DNA from: Enterobacteriaceae endosymbiont of Donacia cincticornis
GTDB taxonomy: Bacteria; Pseudomonadota; Gammaproteobacteria; Enterobacterales; Enterobacteriaceae
Direction: 5' to 3'
DNA length: 64,000 nucleotides
Assembly (NCBI RefSeq): GCF_012568845.1
Contig: NZ_CP046194.1
Location: forward strand, 6,866 to 70,865
Part shown: in pieces, positions 28,625-38,030 of the stretch
How positions within the stretch are numbered: the stretch's first letter is position 1
Layout of the letters: the number at the start of each line of letters is the position of its first letter
Notes under the pieces: model-generated
Told to the model about the DNA's origin: nothing
What the model saw: only the letters and a program-made list of their open reading frames with translations
The model's database searches: none
Made by a program: the position numbers and the translations under genes

Positions 28625-29974
28625 TTAATTATATGGATTTTTATTTTCTTGAAATTTTATATTTATAATATTACCAAAACATTGAAGTTTATTATAAATA
28701 AATTTTAATAAATAACGTTTATAATTAAGATTTAATTTTTTTAATTGATTACCATATATTTTAAATAATAAAGGATTGTTTTGTACTTGGTGTATATATT
28801 TTAATTTTATTCTTTTCCCATTATATAATGGAGGTAAAACTAAATTAGTTGCTAAATTTAATATTTTCATAAGTTGAGAAGTACGATATTTTTTTATAGA
28901 CATATTATAAATTTTACAAACTAACTTTAAAATACTATTTAAATTTAAGATAAATTTAGCTGAAATAGCAATTACAGGAAAAAAGTTAAATTTTATTTTT
29001 ATCTCTTTTTTTAAAAAAGAAATATTCTTTTTTGTTAAAAGATCTGCTTTATTAATAATAAAAATCATGTTTTTTTTTTTTGATATGATATATCTTATTA
29101 ATTGTATATCTTTTTTACAAAAAAACTTTTTTTCTCCATTTATTATATATAAAACAATATCTGATTTATAAATAGTTTTATAAGATTCTAAAATTGAAAA
29201 TTTTTCTACTTTATTTTTAATTTTAGTTTTTTTTTTTATACCAGCAGTATCAATTAAAACTATATTCTTTTTTAAAGAATTAAAAATATTTAACGGTATA
29301 TAAATACTTTCTCTAGTAGTTCCAGGTGTATCATTAACAATCATTCTTTTTTCATTAATAAATTTATTAACTAAAGTTGATTTACCTACATTAGGCATAC
29401 CTATAATAGCTATTTTTATATTATTTTTATTTTTTACATAAATTTTTTTATATAAAAAATTAGTGTTATTTTGATCATTATCAGATATTTTTTTTATGTG
29501 TTTATATAATATTTTTTTTAATTTTATTATATTATTATAGTTTTTAATATTTATTTGATAAAATTCGAAACCTAAAGAATAAAATTCGTTATCTAAAAAT
29601 ATTTTTTTAGTTGTGTTTAATATAATAATTACTTTTTTATTATATTTTCTAATATAATCTATTATTAGATAATCTAAAATATTTAATTTATTTCCTCTTA
29701 TTAATAATAAGATTAAATTTGACTCTTTAATTAATGATACAATTTCTTTTTTTAATAAAAAATTATTTTCTTGAATTTTATTATAACTAATTGTATCTAC
29801 ACAAATATATTGAATATTTTTAATATTAGCTTTACCATATTTTTTATCTATTGTAAAATTTGGTATTTTATTTACTAAAGAATCATATTTTTTTATTAAG
29901 ATATTATATAAAGAAGATTTACCTACATTATTATCACCTAGTATAGTGATAATAGGATATTGATATGTTATCAT
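28625..29974 (-). CDS. der: Ribosome-assembly GTPase Der (EngA) with degenerate first G domain
   Basis: Der has two tandem G domains and a KH-like domain and acts in 50S assembly. 449 residues against 490. G domain 2 is intact: GMPNVGKSTLV, PGTTRES, DTAGIKKKTK, INKADLL. G domain 1 keeps its P-loop (GDNNVGKSS) but the DTGG motif reads DTIS and NKTD reads NTTK. The acidic linker between the domains and the basic C-terminal tail after NPY are shortened or missing. In E. coli der follows hisS after yfgM and bamB; both intermediate genes are gone here. Confidence 0.95.
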   Translation of the reverse strand: MITYQYPIITILGDNNVGKSSLYNILIKKYDSLVNKIPNFTIDKKYGKANIKNIQYICVDTISYNKIQENNFLLKKEIVSLIKESNLILLLIRGNKLNILDYLIIDYIRKYNKKVIIILNTTKKIFLDNEFYSLGFEFYQINIKNYNNIIKLKKILYKHIKKISDNDQNNTNFLYKKIYVKNKNNIKIAIIGMPNVGKSTLVNKFINEKRMIVNDTPGTTRESIYIPLNIFNSLKKNIVLIDTAGIKKKTKIKNKVEKFSILESYKTIYKSDIVLYIINGEKKFFCKKDIQLIRYIISKKKNMIFIINKADLLTKKNISFLKKEIKIKFNFFPVIAISAKFILNLNSILKLVCKIYNMSIKKYRTSQLMKILNLATNLVLPPLYNGKRIKLKYIHQVQNNPLLFKIYGNQLKKLNLNYKRYLLKFIYNKLQCFGNIINIKFQENKNPYN

Positions 29975-30246
29975 ATTTTTTATATGGATTATATATATGT
30001 AATTTTAATTTTATATAAATATATATATTATTATATAATAGATATATTTATTTAGATTAATAAACTATAAAATTTCAACATTATTTTATTAAATTTTATA
30101 ACATATTTTTTATATAAAATATATATTTTAATATAGATTTAAGTAATTTTAAAAAATTATAGTTTTATTTTTAATAAAATTAATTTTTTCTAAAATAAAA
30201 AATAACAAGAATATTTATAAAATTTTACTTATTTAAAATAATTTAA
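29975..30246. other. 272-bp spacer between hisS and der
   Basis: A/T-only looking sequence with no open frame of note, located where E. coli has yfgM and bamB. Nothing recognisable remains of either gene. Confidence 0.5.
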
Positions 30247-31539
30247 TTACATTATAAAATATTTTTTTAAATTACATATTAATTGATTTTCTGACATAAT
30301 TATTTGTTTTCTAAAACACAAATCTTTTAAAATAATTAAATTATTTTTTATTTCTTTTGGACCTATTATTAATATAAAACGTGATTTATATTTATTTGCT
30401 TGAATAATTTGTTTTTTAATTTTTTGAAAAAGATAACTAATAATTATTCTAAGTTTAGGAAATTGTTTTCTAATTAATTCTCCAATTATTAAAATTTTTT
30501 TTAAACTATTATTAGAATCCATAGGTATTAAAAAAATATCAATTAAATAATCCATATTTAATTTTAATGATTTATTAATCTGTACTAATAATAATAAACG
30601 TTCTATTCCTATAGCACAACCAAAACCACTTTTATTTTTACCATTACTCATGTAATTAATTAATTTGTCATATCTTCCTCCACCGCAAATAGTTTTAGAA
30701 ATATTTTTACTACCTATATCATAACTTTTCCATTCAAAAACGATATCATTATAATAATCTAATCCTCTTACTAAATAATTATTAATAGTAAATTTAATAT
30801 TCATAAAATTTAAAATATCACAAAATTTATTAAATTTATTCATACTTTCTTTATTTAAGAAATTCTGTAATTTAGGTGCATAATTTAATAATTTAATATT
30901 TTTGTATTTATAATTGTCTAATATTCTTAAAGGATTTGTATATATTTTTTTTCTATCATTTAGATCTAAAGAAAAATAATTTTTTTCCCAAAATAATATT
31001 AATTGTTTTATATATTTTTTTCTATCTATTAATGATCCAATAGAATTAATTTCTAAAAAAATATTATTTGTAATATTTAATTTTTTCCATATATTATTTG
31101 TAATGATAACAACTTCAGCATCAATATAAGGAGATGTTAATCCAACAATTTCAATACCAATTTGATGAAATTGTCTATATCTACCTTTTTGAGGTCTTTC
31201 ATAACGGAACATAGGACCATTATACCAAAATCTTCTATTGTTATAATATATATTATGTTCTACTATAGCTCTAATAAATCCTGCAGTTCCTTCTGGACGT
31301 AAAGTTAAAGAATTATTATTTTTATCAGATAAAGTATACATTTCTTTTTCTATAACATCTGTATGTTCTCCAATAGTTTTTTTAAATAATTCACTTTTTT
31401 CTAAAATTGGTAATTTTATTTCTTGATAACCATAATTATTTAAAATATCTTGAATTATTTTTTCAATATTCTTCCATAATATGGTATTTGGAAATAAATA
31501 ATCATGCATACCATGAACAGCAGTTATTAATTTTATCAC
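30247..31539 (-). CDS. hisS: Histidyl-tRNA synthetase
   Basis: Class II synthetase, 430 residues against 424. Opening AVHGMHDYL, motif 2 GPMFRYERPQKGRYRQFHQIG, histidine-specific motifs LVRGLDYY and CGGGRYDKL, motif 3 GFGCAIGIERLL. The C-terminal anticodon-binding domain is present but drifted. The spacer of 219 bp upstream separates it from divergent tadA. Confidence 0.98.
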   Translation of the reverse strand: MIKLITAVHGMHDYLFPNTILWKNIEKIIQDILNNYGYQEIKLPILEKSELFKKTIGEHTDVIEKEMYTLSDKNNNSLTLRPEGTAGFIRAIVEHNIYYNNRRFWYNGPMFRYERPQKGRYRQFHQIGIEIVGLTSPYIDAEVVIITNNIWKKLNITNNIFLEINSIGSLIDRKKYIKQLILFWEKNYFSLDLNDRKKIYTNPLRILDNYKYKNIKLLNYAPKLQNFLNKESMNKFNKFCDILNFMNIKFTINNYLVRGLDYYNDIVFEWKSYDIGSKNISKTICGGGRYDKLINYMSNGKNKSGFGCAIGIERLLLLVQINKSLKLNMDYLIDIFLIPMDSNNSLKKILIIGELIRKQFPKLRIIISYLFQKIKKQIIQANKYKSRFILIIGPKEIKNNLIILKDLCFRKQIIMSENQLICNLKKYFIM

Positions 31540-31758
31540 TATAAATATCTCTTATTATAAATATTAGCTTCAGTAAAATTTAAATTTTATTATAATAATA
31601 AAAAAAATTAATTATTCTAAATATTAATAAAATTTAAAAAATTCATAATTTTATATTTAATTATAAAATATTTAATATAACTTATAAAGTATAAGTATGA
31701 TGATATTTATTAAAATTAATAATAATTAAGATTATATTTAATATAATTAAACAAAATA

Positions 31759-32247
31759 ATGTATATTAAGATGAAAAATCATATTTATTGGATGAAATGT
31801 GCTTTAAATTTTGCTAAATTAGCAGAATCTTTTAAAGAAGTACCAGTAGGAGCTATTATTATAAAAAAAAATAGGATTATTTCTTATGGAATTAATAGTT
31901 CAATAAAAAATAATGATCCTACAGGACATGCAGAAATTATAGCTTTAAGAAAAGCTGCAAAATATTTAAAAAATTATAGACTATTAGATACAACTATGTA
32001 TGTAACATTAGAACCATGTTTGATGTGTTTTGGTGCTATAATTACTAGTAGAATTTCTCGATTAGTTTTTAGTACTTATAATAAAAAGTTTAATACAAAA
32101 TTATTTATAGATTTATTAAACACATATAATATTAATTATTCATTAAAAATTAATTCTGGTATTTTAGAAGAAAAATGTAGAAATATAATAAAAAATTTTT
32201 TTTTCTTAAAAAGAAAAAAAAATAATTTTCTTAAAAAGGTTTATTAA
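31759..32247 (+). CDS. tadA: tRNA-specific adenosine deaminase TadA
   Basis: Deaminates A34 to inosine in tRNA-Arg(ACG), which is encoded at 21.5 kb. 162 residues against 167. Zinc and proton-shuttle motifs GHAE (His and Glu) and PCLMCFGA (two Cys) are intact, as is EVPVGAII. A later ATG at 31771 is an alternative start that better matches the family N-terminus. Ends one base before the TTG start of glyA, so the two are likely coupled. Confidence 0.97.
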   Translation: MYIKMKNHIYWMKCALNFAKLAESFKEVPVGAIIIKKNRIISYGINSSIKNNDPTGHAEIIALRKAAKYLKNYRLLDTTMYVTLEPCLMCFGAIITSRISRLVFSTYNKKFNTKLFIDLLNTYNINYSLKINSGILEEKCRNIIKNFFFLKRKKNNFLKKVY

Positions 32248-32248
32248 T

Positions 32249-33499
32249 TTGAAAAAATTAGACAAAATATCAAATTTTGATACAAAATTATTTAATATTA
32301 TTAAAAAAGAATATAAAAGACAAGAAAATAATATTAATTTAATAGCTTCTGAAAATTATACATCACGTGATGTTATGAAAATTCAAGGATCAGTATTAAC
32401 AAACAAATATGCAGAAGGATATCCTTCTAATAGATATTATGGTGGTTGTAAATATATAGATCAAATTGAAAATCTTGCTATTAAAAGAGCTAAAAAATTA
32501 TTTAATGCAGATTATGTAAATGTACAGCCACATTCAGGTTCACAAGCTAATTTTGCTGTATATATGGCTTTATTAAAACCTGGAGATATAATTATGGGTT
32601 TAGAAAATTCACATGGAGGACATTTAACTCATGGATCTAAAATCAATTTTTCAGGAAAATTTTATCAAAATATATCTTATAAAATAAAGAATAATGGAAT
32701 AATTGATTATAATAATTTACTAAAATTAGCAATAAAATATAAACCAAAAATGATTATTGGAGGATTTTCTTCTTATTCTAGAATATGTAATTGGGCTAAA
32801 ATGAGATATATTGCTGATGTAGTAAATGCATATTTTTTTGTAGATATTTCACATATTGCAGGTTTAATTATTGCTGGATTATATCCTAATCCATTACCTT
32901 ATGCACATATAATAACTAGTACTACACATAAAACTTTATCTGGACCTAGAGGAGGTATTATATTAGCAACGAAAGAAAACAAAAATTTATTTCATAAAAT
33001 TGATAAAGCAGTATTTCCTGGTAGTCAAGGAGGTCCATTAATGCATATTATTGCTGCTAAAGCTCTAGCTTTTAAAGAAGCATTAAATAAGGATTTTAAT
33101 ATATATCAAAAACAAATTTTAATAAATTCAAAATTAATGGTAAAAATATTTAAAAAATATAATTATCAAATTGTTTCTGATAATACTGATAATCATATGT
33201 TTATTCTTAATTTAACTAATAAAAATATAACAGGTTTAGAAGCTCAAATTTTATTAGAAAATTATAATATTATCGTTAATAAAAATAGTATTCCTTATGA
33301 TAAAAATCCTCCTTCAATTACATCTGGTATAAGAATAGGTACCCCAGCTATTACAAAAAGGGGTTTTAAAGAAAGTGAAATAAAAATATTAACAAAATAT
33401 ATTGTAAATATATTAAATAATAAGAATACATATATAAAAAATATAAAAAATGATATAATAAGATTATGTAATAATTTTCCTATATATATTAATAAATAA
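32249..33499 (+). CDS. glyA: Serine hydroxymethyltransferase
   Basis: PLP enzyme converting serine and THF to glycine and methylene-THF, the main one-carbon source and the substrate for FolD. 416 residues against 417. Motifs: LIASENYTS, KYAEGYPSNRYYGGC, HGGHLTHG, and the PLP lysine in STTHKTLSGPRGG. Start is TTG at 32249, one base after the tadA stop; no ATG precedes the conserved N-terminus, and an AAGG sits about ten bases upstream inside tadA. The rare start may lower its translation or couple it to tadA. Confidence 0.97.
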   Translation: MKKLDKISNFDTKLFNIIKKEYKRQENNINLIASENYTSRDVMKIQGSVLTNKYAEGYPSNRYYGGCKYIDQIENLAIKRAKKLFNADYVNVQPHSGSQANFAVYMALLKPGDIIMGLENSHGGHLTHGSKINFSGKFYQNISYKIKNNGIIDYNNLLKLAIKYKPKMIIGGFSSYSRICNWAKMRYIADVVNAYFFVDISHIAGLIIAGLYPNPLPYAHIITSTTHKTLSGPRGGIILATKENKNLFHKIDKAVFPGSQGGPLMHIIAAKALAFKEALNKDFNIYQKQILINSKLMVKIFKKYNYQIVSDNTDNHMFILNLTNKNITGLEAQILLENYNIIVNKNSIPYDKNPPSITSGIRIGTPAITKRGFKESEIKILTKYIVNILNNKNTYIKNIKNDIIRLCNNFPIYINK

Positions 33500-33528
33500 A
33501 ATTATTTTTTGAATAGAAGGTAAATATA

Positions 33529-34095
33529 ATGACAAAGATTATTTCTGTATTAATATTTATTACAGATGGAGTTGAAGATATAGAAACTATATCATCTGTA
33601 GATATTTTAAATAGAAGTAATATAAATACTACATTAGTAAGTACAAATAATAGACGTGAAATTAAATGTGCACATGGTTCTAAAATAATTAGTAATATTT
33701 TTATAAATAATTTAAAAAATATTAATATTAATAATCAATCTGCAGTTATTCTTCCTGGGGGATTAAAAGCATCGGAACATTTTCAAAAAAATAAAATTTT
33801 ATTAAAATATTTAAAAATTTTTAAAAAAAATAATAAAATAATAGGAGCAATATGTGCATCTCCATCAATGGTTATATGTTCAAATAATATTTTTCCAAAT
33901 GCAAAAATGACTGGATATTTAGGATTAAAATATTTAATTCCATATCAGCAATGGAAAAAATATCCAGTTTTTTGGGATAATAAATATAAATTGTTAACAG
34001 CACAAAGTGTTAAATATGCAATCAAATTTAATTTAAAATTAATTAAAATTCTTTTAGGTGAAAAAATATCTTTGAAAATTGAACAAGAATTATAA
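33529..34095 (+). CDS. yajL: DJ-1/PfpI-family protein YajL (ThiJ-like)
   Basis: 188 residues against 196. The nucleophile-elbow cysteine is in GAICASPSM (around 106) and the partner glutamate in GVEDIETI (near 16). Other matches are VILPGGLKASE and FPNAKMTGY. In E. coli YajL is linked to oxidative-stress protection and protein chaperoning; a reported deglycase activity is disputed. It lies near the nusB-rib cluster as in E. coli with thiL, pgpA, dxs, ispA, xseB and thiI deleted. Shine-Dalgarno AAGG before ATG. Confidence 0.93.
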   Translation: MTKIISVLIFITDGVEDIETISSVDILNRSNINTTLVSTNNRREIKCAHGSKIISNIFINNLKNININNQSAVILPGGLKASEHFQKNKILLKYLKIFKKNNKIIGAICASPSMVICSNNIFPNAKMTGYLGLKYLIPYQQWKKYPVFWDNKYKLLTAQSVKYAIKFNLKLIKILLGEKISLKIEQEL

Positions 34096-34172
34096 TGGAC
34101 TGTTGAATTACTGTAAAATAGTTTTTATATAAAAATATATCTATAAATAATTTCTTATTTAAGATTTTTCAA

Positions 34173-34592
34173 TTAAATTCTTATTTTGTTTGCCATTTTA
34201 TCTAAAACACCATTTATAAATTTATAACTATTTTCTACTCCCCCAAAACTTTTGGCTAAATGAATACTTTCATTTATTACAACTTTATATGGTACGTCTA
34301 AACGATTTATTAATTCATATATTGAAATACGTAATATTGCTTTTTCGATTTGTCCTAATTCAAACAATTTTCGAGATAAAAATGGTTCCATTGTATTATC
34401 TAAATATTTACTATTAATTATTACTCCATTTATTAAATCATTAAAATAATCAATATCTATATATTTTATATTTTTTATTGATTCATTTAAAAAATAATAT
34501 TGAATATCATTAAAATTATTATTAGATAATTGCCAAGAATAAATAGCTTGTAAAGCATATTTTCTAGATTGATATCTATAAGTAAATTTCAC
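34173..34592 (-). CDS. nusB: Transcription antitermination factor NusB
   Basis: All-helical protein that binds boxA with S10 during rRNA antitermination. 139 residues, same as E. coli. Conserved stretches: RKYALQAIYSWQLS, ELGQIEKAILRI, DVPYKVVINESIHLAKSFGG, KFINGVLDK. Start is GTG at 34592 directly after the ribE stop with no gap; AGGGAAG upstream inside ribE serves as Shine-Dalgarno. Translational coupling with ribE is very likely. Confidence 0.97.
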   Translation of the reverse strand: MKFTYRYQSRKYALQAIYSWQLSNNNFNDIQYYFLNESIKNIKYIDIDYFNDLINGVIINSKYLDNTMEPFLSRKLFELGQIEKAILRISIYELINRLDVPYKVVINESIHLAKSFGGVENSYKFINGVLDKMANKIRI

Positions 34593-35090
34593 TTAACTTC
34601 CCTTTTTATTTTTTGTATGTAATAATTTTATTGATTTAAATATATTAATCATTTCTAATAAAGTTATGGCTGCTTCTGTACCTTTATTCATAACTTTAAC
34701 ACCAGACCTTTCAATAGCTTGTTCAATATTATCAGTTGTTAAAATACTAAAAGAAATAGGAATATTATTTTTTACTGATAAATTAGATATTTGTGAACAA
34801 ACTTCTTGAGATAAATATTTAAAATGAGATGTTTCTCCTTTTATAATACTGCCAATAGCTATTATACCATCATACACATTTTTTTTTATTAATAATTGTA
34901 TTACTGATGCTATTTCGTAGCTTCCTGGTACCCAACAAATAGTTATATTTTTTTCTTGTACCATACCTATTCTTTGTAAAGTATCAATAGTTGCATATAA
35001 CAAATGTTTATTTATAAATGTATTAAATCTTGATATAACAATAGCAATAAATGCATTAGGTGCTATCACATTTTCATCAATAATTTGCAT
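34593..35090 (-). CDS. ribE: 6,7-dimethyl-8-ribityllumazine synthase
   Basis: Penultimate enzyme of riboflavin synthesis, condensing the ribityl-pyrimidinedione with dihydroxybutanone phosphate (also called ribH). 165 residues against 156. Motifs: ISRFNTFINKHLL, VPGSYEI, GSIIKGETSHFKY with the catalytic His, LTTDNIEQAIERSG and NKGTEAA. Middle gene of ribD-ribE-nusB, 24 bp after ribD. Confidence 0.97.
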   Translation of the reverse strand: MQIIDENVIAPNAFIAIVISRFNTFINKHLLYATIDTLQRIGMVQEKNITICWVPGSYEIASVIQLLIKKNVYDGIIAIGSIIKGETSHFKYLSQEVCSQISNLSVKNNIPISFSILTTDNIEQAIERSGVKVMNKGTEAAITLLEMINIFKSIKLLHTKNKKGS

Positions 35091-35114
35091 AATATAATTT
35101 ATATCCTTTAAAAA

Positions 35115-36227
35115 CTATTTAATAGGTTTTAATATTAATTTTAAATCTGGTCCTATTTTTTTTATATATTTAAAATAAAAATGAGGAACATTAATAATAT
35201 TCATAAATGAATTAATATTACATAAATTTAATGCTACGTTACCTAATAATTTAGGAGTAAGATAAATAATTAATTCATCTATTAAATTATAAGTAATTAA
35301 AAATCCTGATAATGTACTCCCTGCTTCTATAAGAAGAGAATTTATTTTTCTACTACCCAATATTTTAAATAAATATTCTAAATCAAAATATCCATTAATT
35401 TCTGGTACTATAATTTGTTCTACATAATTTGGCCAATTATCAAAAGTATATTTTAATTTAATTAATAATATTTTTCCTGGAAATAAAATTATTTTATCAG
35501 TAGGTTTAATTTTATTTAATCTATCTAAAATAATTCTGATAGGTTGTCTTAATAATTTTTTAGGATAAATTTTTTTTATATTATAACTTAATTTGTTCCA
35601 TTTTACTAATAAAGTAGAATCATCTTTAATTACAGTTTTACTTGTACTTAAAATTGCCGTACTTTTAGCTCTTAAAATATTAACATCTTTTCTAGAAATT
35701 TTAGATGATATCCATTTACTATCTCCATTTAATAATGCAATTTTACCATCTAATGATATCGCTAATTTTAATTGTATCCAAGGTATACCTGTATACATTC
35801 TTTTAAAAAAACCTGAATTTATAAACTTAGCTTCTTTTGATAAAATATTTTTTGTAATTTTAATACCTTTACTATTTAAAAATTTTAATCCTTTACCATT
35901 TACTTTTGGATTAGGATCTTTTGTTGCAACTACAAGGCGTTTAATTTTAGCATTAACTAATGCATCACAACATGATGGTGTTAAATTTTTATAATTACAA
36001 GGTTCTAATGTGACATACATTGTCGATCCTTCAGCATTTTTCCCTGCCATTTTTAATGCAGTAATTTCTGCATGAGGTTCACCTGTTTTTAAATGATATC
36101 CCTGACCAATAATTTTCTTATTATTAACAATAATACATCCTACATTAGGATTAGGAGTTGTAGTATAAATACCTAATTTAGCTAATTTAATTGCATGCAT
36201 CATATAAAATTTATCTATTAAATACAT
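35115..36227 (-). CDS. ribD: Bifunctional riboflavin deaminase/reductase RibD
   Basis: Deaminates and then reduces the pyrimidine intermediate of riboflavin synthesis. 370 residues against 367. N-terminal deaminase domain with zinc ligands in EPHAEITAL, LEPCNY and TPSCCDAL; C-terminal reductase domain with LAISLDGKIAL, SKWISSK and EAGSTLSG. The usual PCSHxGxTPPC is altered to PCNYKNLTPSC, but the metal-binding His and Cys residues remain. First gene of the rib-nusB operon; nrdR of the E. coli cluster is absent. Confidence 0.97.
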   Translation of the reverse strand: MYLIDKFYMMHAIKLAKLGIYTTTPNPNVGCIIVNNKKIIGQGYHLKTGEPHAEITALKMAGKNAEGSTMYVTLEPCNYKNLTPSCCDALVNAKIKRLVVATKDPNPKVNGKGLKFLNSKGIKITKNILSKEAKFINSGFFKRMYTGIPWIQLKLAISLDGKIALLNGDSKWISSKISRKDVNILRAKSTAILSTSKTVIKDDSTLLVKWNKLSYNIKKIYPKKLLRQPIRIILDRLNKIKPTDKIILFPGKILLIKLKYTFDNWPNYVEQIIVPEINGYFDLEYLFKILGSRKINSLLIEAGSTLSGFLITYNLIDELIIYLTPKLLGNVALNLCNINSFMNIINVPHFYFKYIKKIGPDLKLILKPIK

Positions 36228-36326
36228 AATAACCTTAATTTATTATCTAATAAAGTATTTTAATCATTTTAATTTATATAATATTCACTATATTGAATTA
36301 ATATTATAAATATTAAAAATATAAAA

Positions 36327-36363
36327 TTAAATAAATAATTATAAAAATTAATTATTTATTTAA
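36327..36363. repeat. Perfect 15-bp A/T inverted repeat between ribD and leuA
   Basis: Arms 36327-36341 and 36349-36363 pair perfectly around a 7-base loop. It lies in the 244-bp spacer between divergent ribD and leuA, about 110 bp before the leuA start. It could be an operator-like dyad, an mRNA leader hairpin or chance in A/T-only DNA. There is no downstream T-run, so it is not a classical terminator. Confidence 0.5.
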
Positions 36364-36471
36364 AATAAATATAATAAAATAAATATTTTTTCTATACTTA
36401 GAATATATTATTTTATTTATATAAAATATATTTTTATATTAAAAATCTTTATTGAAAGAGATGATATTTAT

Positions 36472-38028
36472 ATGAAAAAAAAAATTATTCTTTTAGATAC
36501 TACATTACGTGATGGTGAACAATCTTTACAATTTAATTTAAATACTAAAAAAAAGATAGAAATAGCATTAGCATTAGAAAAAATGGGTATTGATATTATT
36601 GAAGTAGGATTTCCTATTTCATCTCCTATGGATTATAAAACTTCTAAAGAACTATCAAAAATTATAAAAAATAGTAAATTATGTGGTTTAGCAAGATGTA
36701 AAAAAAAAGATATAGATATGGTATATAATTCACTTAAAAAAACAGGGAATTTTAGAATCCATATTTTTTTAGCAACTTCACCCATACATATAACTACAAA
36801 ATTAAAAACTACTTTAAATAAGGTAGTAGAAAAAATATCATTTATGATTAAATATGCACGTAAATATACTGATGATATTGAATTTTCTTGTGAAGATAGT
36901 AGTCGTACACCTATTAATGACTTATGTTATGTTGTACAAACTGCAATAAATGCAGGAGCTACAACAATTAATATTCCAGATACAGTAGGTTATATATTTC
37001 CTCAAGAATATTATGATATAATTTCTAATTTAAAAAAAAAAATAGATAATATAGATAAATGTATTCTTTCAGTACATACACATAATGATTTAGGTATGGC
37101 AGTAGGTAATGCTATTACAGCAATAAATGCGGGAGCAAGACAAATAGAAGGAACAATTAACGGTATAGGAGAAAGAGCCGGTAATTGTGCTTTAGAAGAA
37201 GTTATTATGGCATTATATACAAGAAAAAAAAGTATAAATTTTTATACTGATATAAATATTAATAATATTTATTATACAAGTAAATTAGTAAGTAAAATAT
37301 GTAATATTCCTATATCAATAAATAAAGCGATTGTAGGAAGTAATGCATTTTCTCATTCTTCTGGTATCCACCAAGATGGAATGATAAAAAATAGAAATAC
37401 TTATGAAATATTAAATCCTAAAAACATCGGTTTAAATCAAACAGAATTTAATCTTACTTCTAAATCAGGAAGAGCTGCAATAAAATATCATATGAATTTA
37501 ATGGGATATAAAGAAAATACTTATGATATTAATTTATTATATAATAATTTTATTAAATTAGCTGATAAAAAAGGTCAAATATTTAATTATGATTTAGAAT
37601 CATTAGCATTTAATAATGAACAAGATAATAATACAGAATATTTTTTATTAAAATATTTTAATATAGAATCAAATTCTAATTTATCTATTGCTACAATAAA
37701 ATTAAAATGTGGTAATTTAGATAAGTTAGAATCAGCAACAGGATTAGGAGCTGTTAATGCAATATATAAAACTATGATTAAAATAACAAATTATAATATA
37801 AAATTAATAAACTATATGTTAATAGCTAATAGTCATACTAAAAAATCAACAGGAAAAGTTAATATTAAAATAAAATATAAAAAAAAAATATTTAATGGGG
37901 TAGGTTTTTCTAAAGATATTATTAAAGCTTCAGTCATAGCAATTATTAATTGTCTTAATAACATATGGAGATCTAATCAAGTACAAAAAAATATTTTACA
38001 AAATAATAAATATAAAAAAGAGAGGTAG
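36472..38028 (+). CDS. leuA: 2-isopropylmalate synthase
   Basis: First committed step of leucine synthesis from 2-oxoisovalerate and acetyl-CoA. 518 residues against 523. Motifs: [12 protein letters not shown] (7-18), metal site HTHNDLG (around 203-209), NGIGERAGN and GIHQDGM. The C-terminal leucine-feedback domain (from about 390) is present: [13 protein letters not shown] and [12 protein letters not shown]. Only a weak Shine-Dalgarno (GAGATGA) is seen. No leader peptide with leucine codons precedes it, so the E. coli attenuator has gone. Heads leuABCD. Confidence 0.98.
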   Translation: MKKKIILLDTTLRDGEQSLQFNLNTKKKIEIALALEKMGIDIIEVGFPISSPMDYKTSKELSKIIKNSKLCGLARCKKKDIDMVYNSLKKTGNFRIHIFLATSPIHITTKLKTTLNKVVEKISFMIKYARKYTDDIEFSCEDSSRTPINDLCYVVQTAINAGATTINIPDTVGYIFPQEYYDIISNLKKKIDNIDKCILSVHTHNDLGMAVGNAITAINAGARQIEGTINGIGERAGNCALEEVIMALYTRKKSINFYTDININNIYYTSKLVSKICNIPISINKAIVGSNAFSHSSGIHQDGMIKNRNTYEILNPKNIGLNQTEFNLTSKSGRAAIKYHMNLMGYKENTYDINLLYNNFIKLADKKGQIFNYDLESLAFNNEQDNNTEYFLLKYFNIESNSNLSIATIKLKCGNLDKLESATGLGAVNAIYKTMIKITNYNIKLINYMLIANSHTKKSTGKVNIKIKYKKKIFNGVGFSKDIIKASVIAIINCLNNIWRSNQVQKNILQNNKYKKER

Positions 38029-38030
38029 TT

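Noticed and set aside
28625-29974. der as a pseudogene
   Set aside because: Despite altered motifs in G domain 1, the frame is open over 449 codons and domain 2 plus the KH-like domain are well conserved.
35593-35994. 133-codon frame antisense to ribD
   Set aside because: Lies wholly within ribD, whose active-site motifs are intact.
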